Source: Ahaetulla prasina
Taxonomy: Eukaryota; Chordata; Lepidosauria; Squamata; Colubridae
Length of the DNA stretch: 64,000 nt
Reading direction: 5' to 3'
Assembly (NCBI RefSeq): GCF_028640845.1
Contig: NC_080540.1
Coordinates: 136,862,420 to 136,926,419 of the forward strand
Shown: piece by piece, positions 1 through 11,059 of the stretch
How positions within the stretch are numbered: position 1 is the first letter of the stretch
How the letters are laid out: each line of letters opens with the position of its first letter
Notes under the pieces: model-generated
Database searches by the model: none
Told to the model about the DNA's origin: nothing
What the model saw: only the letters and a program-made list of their open reading frames with translations
Made by a program: the position numbers and the translations under genes

Positions 1-2
1 TG

Positions 3-3000
3 GGGACATATACGGGCACTCCGATATCGTTCAATTTAGACCCCCAAATAGCGCCGATTCGCCTAAAACCTAGAAGGGTGCCGCTCGCATTGAGGCTTAA
101 AGTGGACGAGGAATTGGACAAACTCATCTCCCAGGGGGTGCTAGAGGCCATAGATCATTCCCCCTGGGAAACGCCAATAGTGATTTCACTTAAATCGAAT
201 GGGTCGCTTAGGATATGTGCCGACTATAAAGGGACAATTAATAAGGCTCTTCAAGCCAATCCATACCCCGTTCCTGTGGTGCAGCACCTGCTCCACACTT
301 TGGGACGGGGCTCCCTTTTTGCAAAGCTTGACCTCGCTCAAGCATACCAGCAATTGCCGGTAGACGAGTCCACAGCCCTGGCCCAGACAATTGTGACACA
401 CCGGGGGGCATTCAAATGCAAGCGCCTGCAATTTGGCGTTAGCATTGCCCCTGGGTTGTTCCAATGTTTGATGGAGCGATTGCTCCAGGGGTTGGAGGGT
501 GTCGTCCCATATTTTGACGACGTCCTCATTTCGGCTACAGGGCCGGAGGACCTGGCCGAGAAGCTGAGGACCGTTTTATCTCGGTTCAGGAGGGCGGGAC
601 TTAAATTGAAGAGGGAAAAGTGCCACATTGGAGTTCCACAAGTGGAATTCCTGGGATTCCTTCTGGACTCCCAGGGTATCCGCCCTGCCCCTTCTAAGGT
701 CGAAGCTATCTTGCAGGCTCCCACCCCTTCGAATAAAACGGAGCTTCAAGCGTTTTTGGGGCTCCTGAATTTTTATGCGGTGTTCTTGCCCCATAAGGCG
801 ACCCTGGCGGAACCTTTGCACCGATTATTAGAGGCCAATGCGCCATGGAGGTGGGGTAAAGAAGCTGCCGCTTCATTCAAGGCTGTTAAAGGCCTTCTAA
901 CTTCCCGAGCGGTTCTTGTCCAATACGACCCTCTCCTTCCTGTCATCTTGGCCTGCGATGCCTCACCTTTTGGAATAGGAGCCGTGTTAAGTCACGTGCT
1001 GCCTAACGGAGTAGAGGCTCCAATGGCATATTATTCCCGGACGCTTTCCGCGTCCGAACGGAACTATAGCCAGTTGGATAAAGAGGCCCTTGCAGCAGTG
1101 GCTGGAATCAAGAGATTCCACCACTATCTTTATGGCCGTTTCTTTTCATTAGTGACCGACCACAAGCCGCTTCTCGGCATTTTAGCGGGCGACAGACCGT
1201 CGCCCCAAATCTTGTCCCCGAGGATGTCTCGTTGGACTGAATTCTTGTCCGCGTATAATTATAAAATGACTTATCGGCCAGGAAAGGCGATTGGGCATGC
1301 AGATGCCCTAAGTCGCTGCCCGTTGCCTACTCTGGTTTGTGACCCAGCCCCCGTAGGTGCTGTCTTATTAGTAGAAGAGTGGGGGACCCCAATTTCCGCT
1401 GCGGACATTGCTTACCACTCTACAAAGGACCAAACCCTGACCCAGGTTCTGGACTGGGTCCGGAGGGGTTGGCCTGGGGGCCCAATGCCGGAGGATATTC
1501 TACCTTTCCGGCGCAGACAGCATGAGCTATCCGCACTCAAGGGATGTCTTCTTTGGGGAAGTAGGGTGGTGATCCCGCCTACTCTGAAGGGGGCCATTCT
1601 GAGTACCCTACATGAGGCCCACCCTGGCATTGTCCGCATGAAGTCACTGGCCAGGAGTTACGTGTGGTGGCCAGGGATAGACCGGGATATTGAGATGTGT
1701 GTCTCCTGTTGCCCGAGCTGTCAACAGTCGAGGCCTGCTCCCCCGGCGGTGCCCGTTAGGGAGTGGGAGGTACCCCGTTCGCCCTGGTCCCGAATCCATT
1801 TGGATTATGCAGGGCCGTTCTTGGGTCAGTCATTCTTGGTGGTGGTGGACGCCTATTCCAAGTGGGTGGAGTTGGCAATTATGCCCACCACCACCGCGGA
1901 GGCCACCATCCGGGTTTTAGAGCGGTTGTTTGTCACCCACGGGTTACCAGATCTTGTGGTGACTGACAACGGGCCTCAATTCATGTCGGCACCATTCCAG
2001 ATGTTTTTAGCTAAGCATGGCATTAGACATGCGCCCATGGCCCCGTTCCATCCGGAGGCTAATGGCCGGGCAGAACGGGCCGTTAGATCGGCGAAGGAGG
2101 CGCTGGCCCGTTTGGGGCCCTCTAACTGGCACCATCGAATTTGCCAGTATTTAATGGCACAACATACCACGCCGTGCCCCGTCACTCATCTGACTCCAGC
2201 AGAGTTATTAATGGGCCGGCGTCTCCGGACGACCCTAGACCGAGTACATCCCCATTATGATACTGACCAACCTCGGTACAACGCCAACATGCCCCGGGGG
2301 TTTAGTTCAGGGGACCCTGTTTTCGCCCAAAACTTTGGGTCGTCCCCAAAATGGGTACCAGGAGCCATTACGGAAATGACTGGCCCCTATTCCTACAGGG
2401 TCCGATTGGCAGATGGGAGAGAGTGGCGACGGCATGTGAACCAGCTCCGGCGGAGAATACCGGGCACCGAGGAGACACACCATGAACAGGACTACCCAAC
2501 TGCCAGGGGGATGACCCCGAGAGGAACCTACGACAACGCTGGGCTCCTTCCAGAGACCAGCCTTCCGGGCCAAGAGGCCAGGGAGGGACTCCAACCCTCA
2601 AACCGTGAATCGATCTCGTTGGCAAGCTTACCTGAGATTCCGGGTGTTCCAGCGCTGGCCAGTCCTTCCATAGGGGTGGAGTCGTCCTCTTCGGCAAGGC
2701 CCAACAAAGCCTCACCCAATCCAAATCCGGGGGCGGGAATACATCCTTCAGCGGGCCAAGCCTCAGCCTCGCCCACTCCTACTCTTTCGGCATCCAGCCC
2801 TGTAATAAGGAGATCGGGGCGGAGTCGACGTCCCCCAGCGTACTTAGCCGATTACGCATGCGCGATCCAGGAGGGGAGGAGTGTTATGTCTAACAAAGTC
2901 CTCGGAGTTACGACGCGGCTGAGCCTTGACAACTGCCAAGTGGTCCCTGATTGGCTAAGACGCGCCGGAGGGAAGAAGCGGGAGTTTGGAAGTCCTGTCA

Positions 3001-3017
3001 TTGGTTTAAGTTCCTGA
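3..3017 (+). CDS. Ty3/Gypsy retrotransposon pol polyprotein (5' partial)
   Basis: This is the reverse transcriptase-RNase H-integrase part of a Ty3/Gypsy-type LTR retrotransposon. The frame is open to the window edge, so gag, protease and the true start lie outside; the first ATG-like codon (GTG at 78) is not a real start. Residues below are counted from that GTG. The RT palm has LDLAQAY near 84-90 and the YFDD box at 145-148. RNase H has Asp294 (ACDAS), Glu336 and Asp361 (DHKPL). Integrase has an HHCC-type zinc finger (His512/His515, Cys545/Cys548), then Asp576, Asp630 and Glu666 with 35 residues between the last two (D,D-35-E), and a GPY-like module near 769-790. There are no internal stops or frameshifts, so the insertion is fairly young. 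The last 45 or so codons run through the polypurine tract into the 3' LTR. A Gypsy assignment is secure; the subfamily is not determined. Confidence 0.95.
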   Translation, partial: GTYTGTPISFNLDPQIAPIRLKPRRVPLALRLKVDEELDKLISQGVLEAIDHSPWETPIVISLKSNGSLRICADYKGTINKALQANPYPVPVVQHLLHTLGRGSLFAKLDLAQAYQQLPVDESTALAQTIVTHRGAFKCKRLQFGVSIAPGLFQCLMERLLQGLEGVVPYFDDVLISATGPEDLAEKLRTVLSRFRRAGLKLKREKCHIGVPQVEFLGFLLDSQGIRPAPSKVEAILQAPTPSNKTELQAFLGLLNFYAVFLPHKATLAEPLHRLLEANAPWRWGKEAAASFKAVKGLLTSRAVLVQYDPLLPVILACDASPFGIGAVLSHVLPNGVEAPMAYYSRTLSASERNYSQLDKEALAAVAGIKRFHHYLYGRFFSLVTDHKPLLGILAGDRPSPQILSPRMSRWTEFLSAYNYKMTYRPGKAIGHADALSRCPLPTLVCDPAPVGAVLLVEEWGTPISAADIAYHSTKDQTLTQVLDWVRRGWPGGPMPEDILPFRRRQHELSALKGCLLWGSRVVIPPTLKGAILSTLHEAHPGIVRMKSLARSYVWWPGIDRDIEMCVSCCPSCQQSRPAPPAVPVREWEVPRSPWSRIHLDYAGPFLGQSFLVVVDAYSKWVELAIMPTTTAEATIRVLERLFVTHGLPDLVVTDNGPQFMSAPFQMFLAKHGIRHAPMAPFHPEANGRAERAVRSAKEALARLGPSNWHHRICQYLMAQHTTPCPVTHLTPAELLMGRRLRTTLDRVHPHYDTDQPRYNANMPRGFSSGDPVFAQNFGSSPKWVPGAITEMTGPYSYRVRLADGREWRRHVNQLRRRIPGTEETHHEQDYPTARGMTPRGTYDNAGLLPETSLPGQEAREGLQPSNRESISLASLPEIPGVPALASPSIGVESSSSARPNKASPNPNPGAGIHPSAGQASASPTPTLSASSPVIRRSGRSRRPPAYLADYACAIQEGRSVMSNKVLGVTTRLSLDNCQVVPDWLRRAGGKKREFGSPVIGLSS

Positions 3018-3150
3018 GGCAGCCAGTATATAAGGGCTGTCACCTAGAGAGTTAGTGGAAGTGAATATGTTATCTTGTGATCAGTTGTTGTGTTGAATAA
3101 AGGTTGTGTTCTTACAACCTCTGTGTGAGACTCTTTGTACCCACTAGTCA
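2882..3150 (+). mobile_element. 3' LTR of the Gypsy element
   Basis: A purine-rich tract at 2871-2881 (gaggggaggag) is followed by TGTTATG, the expected LTR start. The LTR carries a TATA box (TATATAAG, 3027-3034) and a polyadenylation signal (AATAAA, 3096-3101), and probably ends at ...TAGTCA (3150). The exact right edge is uncertain by about 15 bases because the 5' LTR lies outside the window. The pol stop codon (3015-3017) lies inside this LTR. Confidence 0.8.
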
Positions 3151-3160
3151 CCGATTTTAT

Positions 3161-3409
3161 ACCATGGTTATAGGATCAAAATTCAGGCATTTGGCAACCG
3201 GTATGTATTTATGATGGTTGCAGCATCCCAGATTGCCATTTGTGATCTTGTCAGCAGGCTTCCAACAAGCAAAATCAATGGGGAAAGATGGATTTGTTTA
3301 TCAACCATGACAAAAAAGATTACAAAATTGGATGTGAATCACTAAATGAGTCTGTTACTTAGAATGGAAGCTCCAGTCTCGACTGTGGTTGTAAGTCAAG
3401 AACTATCTG
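3161..3409 (-). mobile_element. TA-flanked MITE, truncated copy A
   Basis: It matches the middle and end of the MITE copies at 56000, 56898 and 58422 (shared blocks include gatcaaaattcag, ggcaac and the final ctatctg before TA). Its left part is missing exactly where the Gypsy LTR ends, so the Gypsy element probably inserted into this MITE and the other half lies left of the window. Confidence 0.65.
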
Positions 3410-3412
3410 TAT

Positions 3413-5681
3413 TAGAGCAACTTCAGTGATCTGATTATATATCTAACTTATCATGGTGAAAGCTTTAATCCTTCATTTCTATTATCTTACTGTCTTTTTT
3501 TTAGGAGGGCCTCGGTCCATCGAACTGTATTGCTGATAAACATGCATTGAACAAATACGGTTTCTAGGAATTCAGTATTGATAGATTGCACTTGTAATTC
3601 TAAAAAGGATTGGCATATGAATGTGTGTTATTTTCTGAATTTCATTTAAAATTAAGCATATTCATAATATTGAACCTTTTGGCTTCTAAAATTCATAGAA
3701 TTTTAGAATTCATAGAAACAAACAATCTAACATTTTGGGAAAGACAAGAAAGCAACATTCCTTTTGTTCCCTTATGAACCATGAACTACTCTCTTTCCTA
3801 TTGTAAAACAAATGCACCTCTATTCTTTGTCAAAGATTAGAAGGTATGCATCCATTACAAGAATAAAAAAAATACTGTTTTTGCCATGCTGGTCCCATAA
3901 CAACCAATTTTCTTCCATTGTCTGGACTGCTACATTGGATGGATAAATGAGTGAATTATATATAAATGTGTGAGGAGAAAAAGATTGCCTTGTTTTTTTC
4001 CTCCATTTATTTAGATATTTCTTTTTGGACAGCAGTGTTTTCTGGCTAATGGTCTGTATTCCCTGTTCTTTCCCTTCTTTGGGAAGTAACACTATGGGGC
4101 TATTAGGCCTGAGAGGCTGAGTAGTTGCCATGGTAACAGTTACATGGGCTAGGAGGCACATTGGACAGGACTTCTGGGGAGGTTACCAATCCATATAATT
4201 TCCATATGCAAATTAATTAGGTATAAATTTCTAGGTTTATCTACAAATAAGGGGGTTATGTCAATACAAAATGGCAAACCCCTTGCAAAGACCCGTTCCT
4301 CATATAACTAGCCGGTTAAGTTGTAACAATGTCTGATTCATTGCCCAAAACCATCATCAGGCATTGCTTTCATAGTGTGTTCTGTCATTCTGTTTTGTTC
4401 TACTAGTTTGTAAGCTGACTTAGAAAAGTGAATGCCTCAAAATAGAACAGAATAGAAATCAATAAAATAAATGAGCAGAATCATTCTGCAGTGCCAAGTA
4501 TTTCCTTTAGTTTATGAACAGGGCCTCATCTGTTTATAGTTTTTGTCTTTTATGAATATGTTTATGCCTTTTATGATCATGTATAGTTGCTTAATAAAGA
4601 GTCTTGCTATTTAAACAAATTATTTCACTGGATCATAGCCAACAAACAATTCAATCTCTTCTTCCAGGAAGCCTCATCCCATACAATAATGTTGATGCCT
4701 ACCTTATGTCAGACAGAATAATTAATTCAAATTTTAAATGTTAATGTAATTTCTTTAGTTGGTAGAATCCCAAAATGCTTAAAATCTTGCTCAAATATAC
4801 TCGCCCATAGGTGCATGCCCAAACACACATGAATCATTTGTATATTATGCACAGTCCAGTTTAGAGGATGGTTTAGAATAGACGAAACCATTTGGAGTCA
4901 TTGCAAAATTACTTCTTAACTAGAAAAGTAATTGATACAACATTCCTTCAGATTCTTCAGTTGTGTGTCTTCATTAAATTAATCAAGACATATATAGTAG
5001 TAAATTTTCAGAGAGGCAGGCAACTGAGTCATGCATGCTTTTCTTTCCATTCTCTCCCCGCCTCCAAAGTGCAACTGATAGTTATTTTCTCTAAATTTAT
5101 GGACATGAGAGCAAGAGGGCAGACATCGAGAGCAAGAGGGCAGAACTAAACACAGAAATCCCTGTAGCAAAACATAGCTAGAGGGCTGTGCAGTCCAAGG
5201 TAAGACTGCAAATGAGGATTAGGCTTCATTGGCAGAATCTGTCTTGCTTAGATGGAAGAAGGCCTCAGGTTAAAGACCATGAACTATTCCCCAGCTTATG
5301 GGGAGCACAGATCTCAATCAGAAAGGAACACCAAAGGCAAGAGGCACTAGCAAAGACGTGCAAAGGATGATTGTTAGCACTTTATATGCACTGATTTTGA
5401 AGGCTAACACATTTTGCTTTTCTCTTTTTAATGTCTCCCTTGTTTTCTTGCAAATCTTCTGAATTTTTGAAAGGATCCAAAATAGACCATTCCATTCTGA
5501 GGGTGGACGGAGTATGTCTCACTCTGTTTCTCTTACACTTTTGTTTTCACAGGTCCTATATATGTAGAGGTAATTTACTCTTGAGACTTAACACTAAGAA
5601 AGATTTATGTTTCTACAGATGTACTGTAGTCTATAAACAAAAGGGCAAGTATTAGGTTAACAGAGAGGATGCAAGCAGCAC
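3413..5681. other. Intergenic sequence, nothing recognised
   Basis: AT-rich sequence with many stops in all frames. Short open frames (for example 4892-5149) have no recognisable motif. A short imperfect tandem (gagagcaagagggcaga, twice near 5106-5145) is the only local structure seen. Confidence 0.5.
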
Positions 5682-8659
5682 ATGTTTGCACCATATGCTG
5701 CATGTGGATTTAAGAGGTTGCTGAGTTTTACAAAAACAGGATATTGTAAAAAATCTACTGCAGCCTTTGAAACATGAATAAGCAACAGTTCTGTTATTGT
5801 ACAGTGTACAGTCTAATTTATATGACTTAACAACTCGGGAGGAAAATTTGTTCTGGGAATACACTGCAGTAGTTAAAAAAAATTCTCATTACTCATGACA
5901 TTAACAAAGGTTACTGGGTCACTGACCTTCTTCAACATGGAATCGGAAAACTGTGTGTTGTAAAGGGCAGGTCTCCGAAAAGAAACAACAAAGGAAATTA
6001 CAGCATTGTTTCTTTATTTATAAGCAGAGAGCTGTAAATAAAAAGGCTGAATCCAGTGACGAGAACCTGGCACACTTTACTTTGAAATAGTCTCAAAAGC
6101 AAAACAGTTTTTCAGGCAAAGCAAAGGACAGATATGAGAGTAACTTACAATTTTTTTATTATACACAGTATACACGTAGGCCTCGCTAAAGCCTTCCTTT
6201 GCTCTATTCAATTGCTAGCAGTACAGAACAATTGCCAGTGAGTCTGTACCTTAGTTTTTTTAATTAATTTTCTTAATTTTTTTCCATGCTTTCAAATGCC
6301 TGAGGTGTTATTGTCTAGGTACTTAGAATATTGCTCTTGCTTTACATCAACTTCATTGTCTGTTCCTTTACTTCTGGGTACAATTTAAATGCTTTATTTA
6401 TTCCGCTTGGGATTAGGTCATTTGGAAGACTGATTTCTTTTATATGACCTTATCCATCTTTAGGAGATACAAAAGAAATCCTGCTATGGGTGCTACTGTT
6501 TTTGGAACTCTGCTAATGAGTATAGAAAGAGAAACTGTCTGTTATATCACCCATGAAATGGGATTTCCTTGCACAAGAGATCAATCTAATTTGGCATCCT
6601 TCAACCTGACACTTCCAGCTAAATCCGACTGTATTTCTATCATATCAATAAAGATATAAACTTATAAGGAAAAGGAACCGGAAGAAAAAACAAGCTTGTG
6701 GAATATTAGAAAATGATTATAGGAAATTAGAACAAGAATTATAAACATATCCAGAGAGAAAAGAAATTAAAATGAGAATGGATTGGTTAAACATAGAATG
6801 GCTTTGATTGAAAAAGAAGAGTTAGCTCAAAAAATCAAAGGGGCAAAACAAAACTTCTTTGAAAATGCTAATAAACCAGGTAGATGGCTAGCTTATAAAC
6901 TCAAAAAAGAGAAAGAAAAACATAGAGTACTTCAATTGGAAGATGATAAAGGTCAAATTCAATTTATGAATGAAGAAAAGAAAAAAGGGGCCCAGAATTT
7001 TTATACACAACTATATCAAAAAGAGGAGATTGATGAGGAAGATATGAAACAATACCTACACAAAGCAAATCTAGCCCAGATTCCTGAAGATATTAAAGAG
7101 ATGTTGGAGGGAAATATAACAATGATGGAACTAATGCAAGCATTTTAAAAGCAAAAAAATTGTAAAGCACCAGGCCCGGATGGGTTACCAGTTGAATACT
7201 ATTTGAATTTTCAAGAACAATTGGGCCTCCCATTACTAGAAGTAATGAATGAAGTGATGCAAAAAGGGAAAATACCTGAGACCTGGACAGAGGCCTATAT
7301 TACTCTTATCTCTAAAGAGGATTCTGACCTTAAACAGATAAAAAACTACAGACCTATATCTTTGTTAAACTCGGATTATAAAATTTTTACTTCAATAGTG
7401 GCAGAACGTTTGAAACGGTACTTGAATGGGTTTATAGAATAGAATAGAATAGAATAGAATAGAATTTTATTGGCCAAGTGTGATTGGACACACAAGGAAT
7501 TTGTCTTGGTGCATATGCTCTCAGTGTACATAAAAGAAAAGATACGTTCATCAAGGTACATTTACAACACAATTGATGGTCAATATATCAATATAAATCA
7601 TAAGGATTGCCAGCAACAAGTTATAGTCATACAGTCATAAGTGGAAAGAGATTGGTGATGGGAATTATGAGATGATTAATAGTAGTGCAGATTCAGTAAA
7701 TAGTCTGACAGTGTTGATGGAATTATTTGTTTAGCAGAGTGATGGCCTTCAGGAAAAAACTGTTCTTGTGTCTAGTTGTTCTGGTGTGCAGTGCTCTATA
7801 GCGTCGTTTGAGGTAGGAGTTGAAACAGTTTATGTCCAGGATGCGAGGGATCTGCAAATATTTTCACGGCCCTCTTCTTGATTCGTGCAGTATACAGGTC
7901 CTCAATGGAAGGCAGGTTGGTAGCAATTATTTTTTCTGCAGTTCTAATTATCCTCTGAAGTCTGTGTTTTTCTTGTTGGGTTGCAGAACCGAACCAGACA
8001 GTTATAGAGGTGCAAATGACAGACTCAATAATTCCTCTGTAGAACTGAATCAGCAGCTCCTTGGGCAGTTTGAGCTTACTGAGTTGGCACAGAAAGAACG
8101 TTCTTTGTTGTCCTTTTTTAATGATGTTTTTGATGTTAGCTGTCCATTTTAGATCTTGCGATATGATAGAACCTAGAAATTTGAAGGTTTCTACTGTTGA
8201 TACTGTGTTGTCAAGTATTGTGAGAGGTGGAAGTATGGAAGGGTTTCTCCTAAAGTCTACCACCATTTCTATGGTTTTGAGTGTGTTCAGTTCCAGATTG
8301 TTTTGGTTGCACCAAAAGGCTAGTCGTTCGACCTCTCGTCTATATGCGGATTCGTCATTGTCTCGAATGAGACCAATCACTGTTGTGTCATCTGCGAACT
8401 TCAGTAGCTTAACAGATGGATCGTTGGAGATGCAGTCATTGGTATACAGAGAGAAGAGAAGAGGGGAGAGCACACAGCCTTGGGGGGCCCCTGTGCTAAT
8501 TGTACAGGTATTTGATGTGATCTTGCTTAGCTTCACCTGCTGCTTCCTATTTGTTAGGAAGCTTGTGATCCACTTACAAGTCTGTTCCGGTACCTGTAGC
8601 TGGTTTATACATTCTGATCAAAATGGATTTCTGCCTAAAAGACATATTAGAAATAATAT
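5682..8659. repeat. Large direct repeat, copy 1
   Basis: The sequence from 5682 (atgtttgcacc) to 8659 (aaataatat) recurs at 11060-13446 with few differences, for example a 6-base deletion in the second copy in the run ctgttattgtacag and scattered single substitutions. It contains about 1 kb of unrecognised sequence, then the start of L1-A and the Rex1 insertion in it. Both copies abut, with no spacer, the L2-type LINE at 8660-11059. Copy 2 lacks about 580 bases of L1-A and the Rex1 tail (between 6874 and 7456 of copy 1). Confidence 0.9.
7437..8601 (-). mobile_element. Rex1-type LINE copy 1, inserted in L1-A
   Basis: On the minus strand the frame 7796-8536 encodes a reverse transcriptase C-terminal half with APQGCVLSPLLFSLYTND, then FADDTTVIGL, then NNLELNTLKT and FKFLGSIIS, typical of Rex1-like members of the CR1 group. 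The 3' end has a (GAATA)n tail at 7437-7462 and the element is 5'-truncated at 8601. The 8-base target-site duplication GGTTTATA is at 7429-7436 and 8602-8609. L1-A reads on across the site (ending near LNGFI before, starting DQNGFLPKR after), confirming the nesting. Confidence 0.88.
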
Positions 8660-11059
8660 TTATTTTATTTATTTTATTTTTCAAATTTATATACCGCCCT
8701 ATCTCCCTAAGGACTCAGGGCGGTTCACAGGCAGTTAAAATACATATAAATACAAATTAAAAAACAACAATTAAAAAACTTATTCTATTGCCTAATTTAA
8801 AAACAATATAAATAATAAAAAACCCCTTAAAACCAATAACTTTAAAATCTAATCCAGTCCAGCAGATGAATAAGTGCGTTTAAGCTCGCGGCGAAAGGTT
8901 CGGAGGTCGGAAGTTGACGAAGTCCTGGGGAGTTCGTTCCAGAGGTGGGAGCCCCACAGAAGGCCCTTCCTGGGTGTCGCCAGGCAGCACTGCCTAGCTG
9001 GCGGCACCTGAGAGTCCCTCTCTGTGGGAGGCGCCTGGTCGGTGAGAGGTATTTGGAAGCAGTAGGCGGTCCCGTAAATAGCCCGGCCCTATGCCATGGG
9101 CGCTTTAAAGATTGTCACCAACACCTTGAAGCGCACCGGAAGGCCACAGGTAGCCAGTGCAGTCTGCGCAGGATAGGTGTAACACGGGAGCCCGAGGGCT
9201 CCCTCTATCACCAGCGCAGCAGCGTTCTGGACCAACTGAAGCCTCCGGATGCCCCTCAAGGGAGCCCCATGTAGAGAGCATTGCAGTAATCCAGGCGAGG
9301 CGTCACGGGCGTGGTGACCGTGCATAAGGCATCCCGGTCTAGAAAGGCGCAACTGGCGCACCAGGCGAACCTGGTGAAAAGCTCTCCTGGAGCGGCCGTC
9401 AAATGGTCTTCAAAAGACAGCCGTTCATCCAGGAGAACGCAGATTGCGCACCCTCTCCATCGGGGCCAATGACTCGCCCCAACAGTCAGCCGAGGACTCA
9501 GCTGACTGTGCGGGATGCGGCATCCACAGCCACTCAGTCTTGGAGGATTGAGCTTGAGCCTGTTTCTCCCCATCCAGACCCGTCGGCCTCCAAACACGGG
9601 ACAGCACTTGATAGCTTCATTGGGGTGGCCGGTGTGGAAAAGTACAGCTGGGTGTCATCAGCGTACAGCTGGTACCTCACACGAAGCCACTGATGATCTC
9701 ACCCAGCGGCTTCATATAGATGTTGAACAGAAGGCGAGAGAATCGACCCTGCGGCACCCACAAGTGAGGCGCCTCGGGCCGACCTCTGCCCCTGTCAACA
9801 CCGTCTGCGACGGTCGGAGAGATAGGAGGAGAACCACCGATAAGCGGTGCCTCCACTCCCAATCCCCCAACCGGCGCAGCAGATACCATGGTCGATGGTA
9901 TCGAAAGCCGCTGAGAGGTCTAATAGGACCAGGGCAGAGGAACAACCCCTATCCCTGGCCCTCAGAGATCATCCACCAACGCGACCAAAGCCGTCTCCGT
10001 GCTGTAACCGCCGGAAACCGGACTGGAGCAGGTCTAGATAGACAGTTTCATCCAGGTGCAGAGGAAACTGATATGCCACCATACTCTCTACAACCTTCGC
10101 GCAGCGGGTTGGAGACGACGATAATTACCTAAGACAGCGGGTCAGGAGGCTTCTTGAGGAGGGCCTCACCACCGCCTCTTTCAAGGCGGCGGAAGACTCC
10201 CTCCAACAAGGAGGCACTCGTAATCGCCTGGAGCCAGCCTCGTGTCACCTCCTGGTGGCCAGCACCAGCCAGGAGGGCACGGGTCCAGTAAACACGTGGT
10301 GGCATTCAGCCTACCCAACAACCTGTCCATGTCCTCGGGAGCCACAGGGTCAAACTCATCCCAACAAATGTCACCAAAACCACCCTCAGACGCCTCATCT
10401 GAATCGCCGCAATTTTGGTCTAGACCGTCTCGGAGCTGAACGATTTTATCGTATAGATAACCGTTAAACTCCTCAGCACGTCCCTGCGGGTCATCCCGCT
10501 CCCCTGGTGAAGGAGGGCGGGTCACCCGAAAAAGGCGGCTGGGCGGTTATCTGCCGGCGCAATGAGGGAGGCGTAGCAACGCCTCGCTTCCTCAGTGCCA
10601 CTAGGTAGGTCCTAGTATAGGACCTAACTAGTGTCGATCAACTTCTAAGCGGCTAGACCTCCAGGAGCTCTCTAGGCGTCTTCTCCGGCGTTCATCCCCT
10701 CAGCTCCTCGGAGAACCAAGGGCGGTTGGGATCTGCGCGGGTCAGAGGCCAAGAGGCACGACACGGTCTAAAGCCCCAGCGCAGCCCGTTGCCAGGCTGC
10801 GGCTGGTTCCTCTGCCGTGCCGTGAGCCAGACCCTCAGGAAGTGGCCCAAGCTCCGTCCGGAACCTCTCCGGGTCCACCAGGCGCCTGGGACGGAACCAA
10901 CGTTGTGGTTCCGTCTCCCTGCGGTGTTGAGTGGCGGTCAGAAAGTCCAGGCGAAGGAGAGTGATCTGACCATGACAAAGGTTCTATGACTACATCTCTC
11001 AAATCCAGATCCTTCAACCACTGACCAGAGATAAAAATAAGATCCAGAGTGCCACCCCG
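8660..11059 (-). mobile_element. L2-type LINE 'L2-a', 5'-truncated, many small deletions
   Basis: The 3' tail lies at the left: an (AAATA)n-like run, then the hairpin CCGCCCT...AGGGCGG (8693-8724) seen in every L2-type copy of this window. Going right on the minus strand come remnants of the reverse transcriptase and of the endonuclease, ending within the endonuclease at 11059. The frame is broken by numerous one- and two-base losses, often in homopolymers, relative to the copies at 36036 and 44989. It sits exactly between the two large direct repeats. Confidence 0.88.

Noticed and set aside
78..80. GTG at 78 as the start codon of the Gypsy polyprotein
   Set aside because: The frame is open all the way back to base 3 with Gypsy-like codons, so the true start is outside the window.
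4892..5149. 85-codon open frame
   Set aside because: No motif, no promoter or splice context, AT-rich surroundings; indistinguishable from chance.
5682..6646. Possible host exon inside the large duplication (71-codon frame at 6444-6659, repeated at 11815-12030)
   Set aside because: The frame is kept in both copies only because the duplication is recent; no splice sites or family motif.
8061..8738. Long plus-strand frames opposite the Rex1 copies (also 12761-13657 and 43313-43933)
   Set aside because: They are antisense shadows of the Rex1 reverse transcriptase and run into unrelated elements.
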